A stretch of 64,000 bases of DNA. It comes from Siphonodentalium dalli. Lineage: Eukaryota; Mollusca; Scaphopoda; Gadilida; Siphonodentaliidae. Each line of letters opens with the position of its first letter. The stretch's first letter is position 1. Shown in pieces: positions 10,801 to 22,800 of the stretch. A program made the translations under genes and the position numbers. The notes beneath the pieces were generated by a model that was given only the letters and a program-made list of their open reading frames with translations, had not been told where the DNA came from and searched no databases. The stretch spans positions 126,005,450 to 126,069,449 of the forward strand of contig CP136069.1 of the NCBI GenBank assembly GCA_032622095.1, read 5' to 3'.

Positions 10801-13800
10801 GTATACATTGTACTCCCGGATTATGTATACACTAGCTGATTCAATTCAATTTATTAGTATTCTGATCATCAAGGTAGATATAACAGAAACATGGTTATTA
10901 CAAATATCGATGCAAATATAAATTTGTTTTGCATGAATGCACATTTAGATATATAATATAGTTGTGTATACAATAGTGTCTTGATCTGTATATAATTATA
11001 TATATTTTTTCCCTGATAGATTATTGTTATTAATTTCGGCGTATTGGTTACGTGTTCGGTCAGTGGATATGGATTTTGAATGGTTTACATGATTCAGCCT
11101 CAAGAGGAGTCAGATTGTATATATATAGTATATACTCGTGGCGCTTATAAAATAAGCGCATCTACAGCGATAAACTATTATATTGGTGTTGGGGTCCTTC
11201 TTTATACAATTTGGTACATGTAAGAAACAAGTATGTTATATCGGTATATTTTGAAGGTGGGTTACTTGTTTGTCTGAAAGTGTAGCCTCAAGAGTTCCGA
11301 AATATATCAATGATCTTTTTTATAAAAACTGAGAGATTCTTGGTAATTCTTTTGTTGTGGTTATTGAATAGTGCTGCTAACTTGTTAGCGTTTGGTCTCT
11401 GGTAATAGTATGGTCTCATGTATTGTACGCGTATGTCTTGGAGTTCAATACATTTAAGGATGACATGATACTCATCGCCTATTTCTGAGTTGCAGAGGGT
11501 ACACAATCTATCCGAATATGCGGCATTGATCCACGCGCCATATTCTATTGGGAGTTTATGGTTCCTGGTACGGAAGAGAAGGATGCTTTGCACGACTCGG
11601 TGGTTTGTTATTGATAGGTAACTTTCTCGTTCAAAGTCGAATTTACTGGATGTTGCTATCGATGCCCACCATTCTTGCAGATAGAAATCGTGCAGTTTTC
11701 GTTCGATAGTTTGCATGAGGTGCTTGGGATTTGTGATATACTGATTATTCCACACGTTACTCATTCCGAAGCCATTAAGCGAGTCATGTAAACATTTAAT
11801 CCATGGGTTATTAAAAACAGTGTGAGAATACAATTGGTGCATAATATAATAAAGTTTAAGCGGCACTCTGCTTGTAGGCATTGTGATAAGCTTAGTCCAG
11901 TAAGAAAGGAAACGAGTCTTGATTTTCACTGCGATTGGATATATTCCAAGTTCTCCATATACAAAGGCGGTTGGTGTGGATTTTTTCAATCCTAGAGCAA
12001 ATTTTAGAAACCATAGTTCAAGTTTCGAGAAGCAGGTCAAATTTTCGTGGCCCCATACCTCAGAACGATACAACATTATAGGTATGATGGACTTTTCATA
12101 TACTTCAAGGATACATTCAATGGTGAGTTTGTTCCTTCTGGCTTTGCTGAGCAGTGCGTACATGGCACTTTTTGCTGACTTGCACCTGGTGTTTCTTTCC
12201 ATGGCAAAAGAGCCATTTTTTGTGGAAAGTAATACCAAGGTATTTATAGTTATCCACTATGTCTAAAATATGATCATCCAATGAAAATGTATTAAGGTGA
12301 CCCGCGTGTCTTGGCTTACGGCCAAATATAACGATTTTCGTTTTCAGTATATTCATTTTTAATTTCCAGCGGGTGCAGTATAAAGAAAATGTGTCTAGTG
12401 ATTTCTGCAGCCCTTCGTGTGTGTTAGAAATTAATACTGTATCGTCAGCATATATAAGTAGAAGTAGCTTAATATAGATGCCAGTTTCGATGCCACTAAA
12501 CTTATCTAGAGCAATGCCTTCGCAAGAGTGTAAGCTGAGGTGGTTCTCGAGATCATTTACGTAAATGGCATAGAGCAGAGGTGAGAGGCTATCTCCCTGT
12601 TTTAGACCAATTGAGTTGCCAAAGAATTCTGATTCTTCCCCGCCAAGGCGTATACACAGTTTCAGATCGCTATATAGGGACTTGATTACATTAAGAATAT
12701 CACCAGTGATACCGTGAGCTAAAAGTTTTTTCCATAGACCGGCTCTCCAGACCGAGTCGAAGGCTTTAGAAAAATCTATAAAAGCGCAGTAAAGATTCTG
12801 CTTGTTGGCTTTGAGAAGTTGGATTAGAGCATACAGTGAAAAGGTGTGATCGACTGTGGAATAGCCCTTTCGGAAGCCGGCTTGGGCCTCCGAGTGCAGG
12901 CAGTTCATGTCAAGAAATTTGTCTATGCGCTCATTTATTATGCTCGTAAATAGCTTTGCGATGCAGCTCAGAAGAGTTATTTTTCGGTAGTTATTCGGAT
13001 CTAGGTTATCTCCCTTCCTCTTAAAAATGGGTCTAATTATCCCGATTGACCATTGGCGGGGAATAATACCTGTCGATAGAATCAAAGTAAAATATTTCAG
13101 AATTAAATTTGTCATGTATCCTGGTGCCGATTTTATAGATTCGTTCGTGATATGGTCATAACCCGGCGACTTACCATTTTTTGTGTTTTTTATCGCGTTT
13201 TGTAATTCGATCATCGCGATATTAGCGTTTAAGTGAGAGTTGTCAATTGTCTCTGTTGACAGGAACGCTTGATATTCGTCTTCGGGTTGGGACTCATGGT
13301 TGTCGGAAGTTTCCTCGGAGATATAAAATTGTTTAAACTCGTCGCAGGTCGGTGCGGGTTTCTCATGAGTGTCTGAATCTAATTGCTTCATAAGTTTCCA
13401 GAACTCTTTCGTAGAGTTTGCACGTAATTCATGTACCCGGCGGCTAATTTTAATATTGTGGCGGAGCTTGCTAAGTTGTAAAACCTGTGTGTAGTTCCGC
13501 TGACATTCCAGCATTATACGTCTATTGTATGTATTCGGAAATTGCTTAAATTTTCGTCGAGCTTTCCGGTATCTAGTTCGAGCTGAGCGGCAATCATTCG
13601 CGAACCATGGTTGGGTAATTTTACTCCGCTTTTTGTCCTTTCGAGGTGGCGCGTTTTGTTCGCTGGAATTACATGCGGGTGTGAGTAGATCGCAAATGGA
13701 TTGAGACAGTGAATTCATATCGGATTGTTTTATCGCACAGAAGAACATTTGGTCCATTTCGGCTTCGAGTACGTCAACAGCTTGTGAAACAGTGCGATGA

Positions 13801-16800
13801 ACACGGCTAGACGGTGCGTCACAATTATTAAACAAAGGTTGTGGCTTGCGGCTTGTGTTTTGGGGCGTGCTCATGTACCGAAGCGCAACGACCGCCCACC
13901 TGGAGGTCAACGGTCACTACTATTGATGCATGTGCATCGGAATATAACACATTATGTTCATCTATAAATAAATCAATGACATTGTTTATAAACAAATGAG
14001 AAGAAATAGCGTAATCAATAACGCTCACACCTTTGCAGGTGAATTCACATGAGGTCTTGCCCATTCGGCCATTCAGGATAAGTGAATTGGTGCCTTTATT
14101 CAGCGTCGGAGGGAACTGTGGCCCCTGCACAAAGGGACCTGAACCCCATGCATGCGCTTGCACATTTTAATCGTTTAAACAGTTTTTTGTTTTAAATATT
14201 TTTTTTTAGATTAAGCTCCTCGTTCAAATTAATAAACATTATTTTAATCCAAAAATTTGAAAAGCTACCACCACCACCACCACTACACACAACACCACAC
14301 CACGCCACACACACTGCATTCATTTCTCATATTTATATAGCTTTTTGATGATTTATTCCCATAAAAAAGCTGAGTGTATTCTTATTTATTTTCACAAAAT
14401 GGCCGTCAATTTGAGACTAGCCCACGCAGCACATTAAGTCAATCCGATATAGGATTTTCAACTCTTAGGGTGGATACACACATGCATGTAATTTATGTAT
14501 GTAAAATGTATTTTACATGGCCACACCAATAATTGACAACATTAATCACCTGCGCGCGAGCGGTTCATTGTTAACAGGCCAGACAAGTGAGTAGTGATAA
14601 GCGAAGTCAAACTGTCTGCTATCAGGACATTTAAGGCCAGTCCAAAACATGTCTTCTCTTACGGATGCGGAAATTAGTCAAGTATGTGTGATACCTGGCA
14701 TTTTATTAATGCACGAACACCAGAAGCGACATGTCTGGCATATACAGGCTTGATATACCATGAGGCTTGTTTGGCGTGGGGTCTCGAAAGCTTCAAATCG
14801 CTAAGGGGCTCAGTTGAATGTATCCGTCGGAATAATCTGGGCACGAAGGTACAATATAATATGTTTTACTTAAATAGCTCAGGGTTAGCCACCCCGAATG
14901 CATGGTAGCTTTCGGGATCATATATATCCCCAAGTCGGGGATCATATATAGCCCCTGCGTTGGGGAAATCCTGATCCACCACTGCTATAAATATCAAGAA
15001 AGGGCTGGTAATCATTTAAATAGAACGTCCACCATATGAGTTATCCCACGAACAATTATTTTAAGTGGCCTGGCGACTCGGTCCAATATAGCGGCTTCTC
15101 TCTATACCGACTTAATTGGAACTGGAACTCAGTGCGGTCAACACGTCGGCAATGATTGGGTTGTCAGTGGACACATATTACATTGTCTGTATGATCCATG
15201 TAAAACGCCAAATACACGATAATTACAGAGATTACATGCATGTGTGTATCCACCCTTAGCTACGATAACGTGATCGATATAAATAACTGGCTTCAGGTGC
15301 AATTCGGCTGAACTTTGAAAAGCACGCCCAATTATTCTGCTGACCGAGAATGTAACTTCCTGTTCGTGATACACTCGAGAGATCTCTGCATTATTGGGAT
15401 ATAAACCGGGTGAACCAATTGGCAGTTGACCAATCACCAAACAGGATGTAGTGTATTGCGGACAGGCTATGTAAATATATTATAATTAATCCTTGGGGTA
15501 CAATCGCTAGAAGTGGATCTCTATACTCTTCGGTGTTTAATGTATGGCTGCGGACACACGTACCACAGAAGCGATGGCATAGTGGGTGTGACAATTTATT
15601 ATGGTGGAGTTTGGTGACAATTGGTTGTCATAATTAATATGCCATAGCAAGCCAAGTCGCCCTCTGAAAATTCGCACAATGAGTCTACCAAGCTCTACCA
15701 GCGACGGTCGATCTCTCCAGGATGTATCTACCTGAATGTCTTGTCGATGTTGATCTTTACTCAACACGCAGTGTTATATTTTGCATGCTAACACACAAGT
15801 CCACTTGATAACTTAATGAATAACCCATCTCAACAGCCATGATTGGTCTTAATAATGAAATTAATATAAGTAGATAAACATGCATGCATTGAGATCATAT
15901 AAAAAAAACGTACCACAATAATGATATATATGTGAGTCAACGAGGAATTGCCACCAGGCCAAGGTCAAACACAATTCTGGACGATCTATCGTGCAATTAT
16001 ATATATCGTCGTGAATACAATTTAGCAAAACGTAATGAGTAGAGATCAACATTGGTAAAACGCAATGGTTAATTGGTCCAGTCGACTCATTGTGCGGAAA
16101 ATCAGCGGGCGACATGGATATAGCTATGGCACAGAATTATGACGGACCAATTGTCACCAAACTCCACCATAATAAATTGTCACACCTACTATGCCATCGC
16201 TACTGTGGTACCTGTGTCCGCAGCCTATATCTATTAATTTGTCGCTTTCGTCTCATTCCAGCGATACAAAATATCTCGAGAAGTACATGATATATACCTA
16301 CTGAGTATATACGCTGTATACCTGTCTCTCCTCAGAAGATTTACGTCGGCTTCAAATCAAATGAAATATTTTATTCACTCACAAGACACATTTGTGTGAC
16401 ATATAAGAGGTCATATATATAGCAACACTCTTGAAGCAAGGAACTGGCGTTGGTGACACGATTGTGGTGTATGAATTCTCAATCAAGTCACTAATGTTCA
16501 ATATTATAGTGTATGACGATTGATTATAAAGTAAATGGTTATGAGCTGTGTGGATGTGGGTCGATCAACGGTGAACCAAGCAGTGTAATAAGGGCGTTCT
16601 CCCTTCTTTGAAAAAAAAAAACGACACCGACACAATCCAGTATTCTAGTCGTTCAGTACTGGTCGTGTTGTTATATTGCTTGTAGTCCAGTAGATTCAGA
16701 TATGATGTTCGTTAGGAAAGCCGGAGCCGTTAAGTTGTCATTTCGCGGTCTTTGGCAAATCAGAATTATCCGAGGATTTGTGTTGCCATTATATGTACGG

Positions 16801-19800
16801 GGAAAACATGCAAGGACATGAGATATAAGAACATAGATTAACAATGGCTGTCCTGGTAGATGAAAACAATGGGAAACTCATCTTCATTAGGCTACTTCGG
16901 GTAATCAATGGTAAACTAAATGTACTATGTCCAGATACCCAAACGTTCCCAGCCGATAATGGCCTTGCTCTAAATTATTCATGGTTCCAAATTTTCTCAC
17001 AAGTGACAACTTGATCACACAATGTTACTTGTACTCGTCGTCGCGTTGTATACTAACGTGGTATATGGTTGGTTGTGCAATAACCAAAAGTCCTATTATT
17101 ATAATAATTAATACAGGTATGTCCATGAATTTTTATACAGACACTGGATTTTCCTCAAATCTCTCGGATAAGACAAACGCCGCGAACTTTAGAAAAATAT
17201 AACGGTACTTTTTTAAAGGTACTCAATCCGATCAGAGGGTCCCCATATCATCACATTCCAACAACAACATTTTTTGAAATGCCGCTTCAGTTATCAGAAT
17301 CTAATAATTGCCCAAAAATAATGAAAAGCACAATCAACTATAATATAAAATTGCACAAAGCCTGTTATTTATCAACATTTTGTCAGCGAAATTTTTCCGG
17401 TTTGTCAAATATCTGACACAAAAAGCCACTTGATTTTAGAGTTATCCATCTTTACCCGCAATTTGGTCAATGCAATTATTCTCGTTGACTGTCTATTGTG
17501 CCACATCAAATTAAAATAATAGAGTTCAAACAACGATATCTGATAACTCTGAGCTATGATGGGTGGGTTCCTCGACTCGAATAAAATATTTTTACCCCTG
17601 AAGCCAAGGACATAGTAATTTGCGAGCGTTAATTCGGATTGAGTACCTTTAACAGTTTCAGCAGTATTGCGATTCATCATTATCCCCATGCGCCAACATC
17701 ATAGCAAACAAAATGGCTGACGGTGGCCCTGATGTTCATTGAATATCGTTTGAATTCGTAATATACAAATAAAACAATGTATAATCAATAACACAAGCGC
17801 GTTCAGTGTTAGTTTATTCCTGATATGGTATAAAAAGCCTTTGTCACAGTTCTCTGCAAAACTATTTTATAGTCCATGTATCGCGCTGAATAATCTTGAT
17901 TGCAAAGTAGTTGTCCGAAGTTAACTAGTGGTCAGTCGGTGTGAATAATTTGCTTCCAGTGAGTATACCGATATATAAGAGTCGTCAGCAGGACGCCTTT
18001 CCTTTGAGTATTCGGAGGGCCTAGTATTTGTACAAATGGTTCAGTTATGGGGGAGGTTAAGTGACTAATTTTGAATGGGGATTTCTATGCAAATCTCCGC
18101 AGCAAAAGTTATATATGAAGCAGTTGTCTGGGAACTAAAGCAGCCATATTATTAAACAGACATAGCATTTAACTGTCGAGAGGGCTTAGTAAACTGTCAA
18201 TTTTTGCTATAAATTTATTTTTGAAAATTACAACACTTGACCTACTTTGGAAAAATCAATATAAAATTCGAAAATAAATACACCAACCTTTTAATGGAAA
18301 AAATTGCAAGCCGACACACCCAGATAAATATGTACTACTGTTTTCAACCCCACACAAAGTCACACCCAGAAATATTTGCAACTCCGTAACTTTTGCTCCG
18401 GAGATTTGCATGGAAATGCCCATTAAAAAATGGTCACTTGACCTCCTACTTAACTGGGACTGTGATTTGCCTTTGGATACTAGAACGTATAGAAATCCTA
18501 CTTTAACCCTGATACACGTATAAGTGATTTTTATGAGTTACCCCATATAACTCGTACAACCTTAATATTTCTTTTTGTTGGTGGCATTTGCGATAATTGC
18601 AGAGAAAAAGAAGAACTTTTACAATATGGTAAGTTTCTAACTTTCAGAGAATATTCCTCAAAGATATAATTGGTACACATGATTGGCCAGTTTTAGCGAT
18701 GATGTACACGTATAAATCACCCTAATTTAGACAGGTGTATGGAATGCGACGTAATAACCATTGATCACCTGGATTTTGCATGGTGGGTTTGTTTTGCAAA
18801 CACTCCGCACACAAATAAAACAAAATTCTGTGAACAAAGTATCTCTAAATACTGTTCAAACAAATATATTTAATTATACATTATTAAGTTCCTTTGGTTA
18901 TTAGTTGTTCCAATATATTGCATTGTAAGTCATGGAAAATGTGTCATTAAACATCATATGAAGGCTCCGTTTCCGTTTTCCAGATGCTAACTTTCTTACT
19001 TCACATATAGTCTGGTCGATAAAAGGTTTGACCTAGAAAAAATGTGGACTAAGTTGGTTTTTATTCCATTTTGAAGAGGAACATATCCTCTATAACATAT
19101 CCAAAATCCGCTAAAATCCGCTTTGAGCAAACTTTTTTACAGAGATTTAAAAAAAGGTCCATTTTTCGACCTTGTGAAGTACGTTTTTCTACAACATCCC
19201 TCATCGGCTACACCAGGGGTCAATACTATGAAACTTTTTCTTTGTAAGAATCTACAATTGTTTGTAAGAAATAACAATTTATCATTCCGCCAATACTATG
19301 AACCTACGATTACAAACATAAATCACAAATAGTACGTGTTCTTTGTATTTACAAATATCTCCAATCACAAAGAATGTTCGAGTACTATGAAACATAATTT
19401 TTCAGTTTTCGCACCCTTAACACGGATAATATATATATATCTATGATACGCAGGGACGTGGCGACAAGGGGTCGATTCACCCCCTCGGGAAAATATTTTG
19501 TCAGCTGGAAATTTCAAGTACAACCCACAGGGACGTCGCGACAAGGGGGTTGGGTTATGTTTCTCGCTCCAAACATTTTATCAACACGTTCAACAGCTGT
19601 AAATTTGATACCTGAAACAACATGAATTGGAAATTTTACAACAAGAATAGGTTGAACTTGTTCTATTATTTTGTTTTTTCCAACAATTTATTAGGGGGTA
19701 TGTTTTGTTTTAGACCAACATTTGCATATTTACCTCCTTTGGTCAAAAGTTTTGATTGAAATGGCCTATATTTAGAAATTGTCAAACCTTATGGGGTGTC

Positions 19801-22800
19801 AGCTTGGATGTGATGTAGCAGTATGTATTCCTTGTAACTACTGAAATTACCCAATTTATTGAAAGTTACAACGTTAAGAACTTGTCTAGAATGTCTATAT
19901 AGGGTGTCCAACATAAATTGTCGATTTTCACATCCTTAAACCAGAGCATATAACCATCTGATTCGCAGGGATGTAGCCCCCTTATGAAAATGTGTTATCA
20001 ATGGAAATCTCATAAACAGGGACATGGCGATAGTGGTCTTGGGAACACGATGCCTGGCACATTACAGCTGTTCAGATAGGATGGGGCGAGTAGCCGCCAA
20101 ATCGTACGAGTCACAACATCTCTGACAAAAGTTAGTGATTAATACAAATAGTGAGTGATACTTGCGGATTATACCCAATTCAATTGTTTATTCTCGTCAA
20201 CATTAGCATGTGACATGTACTTACCATAATCAATGATATATCCAAGAATGGATAAAAATGACGCGTGTTCCCAATGTGAGTATGATTTTTCGCTCAAGAA
20301 TGCATTGCGGATTAACCTTTGAGTTTCAATCGTCGACGCGAACGCATTTGGTCACGGTAAAGGACACGAATACGAAGATGCAAGCACAGTTTTCATAAAT
20401 AACTAGAGCATAAATGCAGTGACGTGGCAAGATGCTCTCTGTTTTTTTCGAAACGTCGATATCCAACTGTATCCCCACCCCTCAATTATAAACAATTATA
20501 AAATTGTTTACCCCGGTTGGCTTCTGATTTTCAAGTTGTAACAGTAAGTTGTGCACCCCCGCCCCTTGGATTGGACATATTGACTAAATATGACTAACTT
20601 AGTGTTAGTCACAAACGTTTTGAGTAACTTTTGTCAATTATTGGAATTATTTGCACATAATTCAGCAACTTTAATTTACGCCTTCCAATTGACTAAGAAA
20701 AGTCCCCATTTCTTAGTCGTTATGACTAACATCACCATAGTAATTTTGATTAATGTTATGCCTCAGTCATGTTGGCTGAACTAAGTCAGTCATCCTGAGG
20801 AAAAACGTTTGACTAACATATGTTAGTCATATTGACTAAGTTTTGTTATCAGCGTAGAAAAATTAAAATACTTTCCTCTTGATATACGATTCCATCGTTA
20901 TGTGGAATTTATAGGCATTTTTTTGTTCAAAGGGTGCATATGGAAATTATAGGATGGACACCCCGTCGCCAAACTGAGCCCATATAGCCACGTCCCTATC
21001 TAGATATATTATAAGATATCGGAGCAGTTTGAAATTATAAAATGACACTCGATCCTATTGGTTTGGTTTGGTTTATTAGGGTTTATCGACGTTCTAGCCG
21101 CTATGCCACACACGACGTTGTCAATTTTACGGGTGGAGGAAAGACCACGCAGAGGCTCGATTTCACCGAGAAATCGTCCCACTGCGCGTAGAAACCACCG
21201 ACCCCCGGAAAGCAACTGACAAACTTGCCCAGATACACGATTCCGGTCACCCTCCATGTGACGGGGTTAGAACCAGCTTCGTCAGCACTGGACGGCATGT
21301 AACGGTGTAGTGCACCTGTAATTCTACCGACTGGCACTCTACCGCACCACTCCTATAACCGAGACCATTAGCACGTCCCTGCTTCGATACACCCCTCCCG
21401 ATAAAATGGAGCCACGTTACTGCCTCGATGTGTTATGATAAGAGTAGCGGATCAGTTTGAAATAATAGGATGGTCACAATATATATAATGCTATACCATC
21501 AAAATAATATTTTATTTTCACAAACTGAATGGTTGTAAATTTGTAATTTGTAAAAACAATGATACCAAAATGTTTGTAGTACTCGGTATTACACTGACTT
21601 GTACTTACATACACACACTACAAATGAACCGTTTAATTGTTAACTCGCGCAGACAAGTGGTCATCAACTTAGCAATCCGTGAACCGATTGGATAGCTCTG
21701 ATAAGCGTTCACCAGAATATCTACAGAATATCCAATCGAAGCCAGGCTTTAAGAACAAATTTACCAAATCAAGTATTGACAATTATTCTTCAAAGAAATT
21801 ATAACTATAAAACGACCTTCTCTCATTAGTAAAATGAATTTAAAAAAATGAGAAGATGTGCCTGATGAATATATATATATATGTAAATGCATGTATGTAT
21901 GCGCTTATGTGTATATATGCATGTAGATATTTGTTTTTTTCTCAATCTTCTGTGTTGTTGAGTGCCTATATTCAGTGCAAATATTAACTATTTGGTGCAA
22001 ACTGATTAGAACATTGTCTAGTTTGAACAGTTTTATTTTTGAACTTTATAGCTAAAGATTAAAAATTTGTAATCAAATTGTAAACAACGCAGACACACAC
22101 AAAGCCTCGTGTGTCATTATTATTTCATTATATTATATGGTTTGAACCCCACCCAGTATGTCAATTTTGCATAAATGCCAATTTTGTATAAATTTGTATA
22201 TCTTCCATATTTTTGTCCATATTTTCCATTTCCAAATGGTGGCGGCAGGAAGACGACCATATGGTCATGCCACCACCATATGACATATTATTGTTTATTA
22301 TTTAATTATATATGTGTAACACATTTTATGATGATATGCCATAATAAAATATTTACTTACTTACTTCACCTCTCAACTTATGATTGGTTATTTCTTTTGT
22401 AACTTTGGCCCGCCGTGATTCAATATATTGTTAATCACTCACAGGCAAAGGTTTGTCCGTATGCAATCTACAATAATCAACAGTAGATCTTTGTGAAATT
22501 TGCGAGATTTTGTTAGCTCATCGTTTCATAGTACCGGCGTTCTCACTAATCACAATATGATAGCACGCATTGTAACTTCCCCATATCAATTGTTGTCAGT
22601 TATTTTAGCTCAAAATACATGTCCGTCTAATTCGAACTGGTATTCAGATAACACTGATAACATGCGCATGGGAGCAGAGTGGGGAGTTAGTTTTTTCTAA
22701 GTTTTACAGCTGCCTTTTAGGGGTTTCACCTCTCGCCCAGTCTAAGGTATTACAATAATACGGCTAAATTTTCCCTGTACTATGAAACCACTGTGATAGT

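Noticed and set aside
12215-12220. Programmed frameshift in LINE C at the T6 run
   Set aside because: LINEs A and B also carry frameshifts at unrelated places, and LINE C has another near 13.9 kb. Decay is the simpler explanation.
21009-21337. Minus-strand ORFs as a small gene
   Set aside because: They coincide exactly with the tRNA-derived SINE and its tail.
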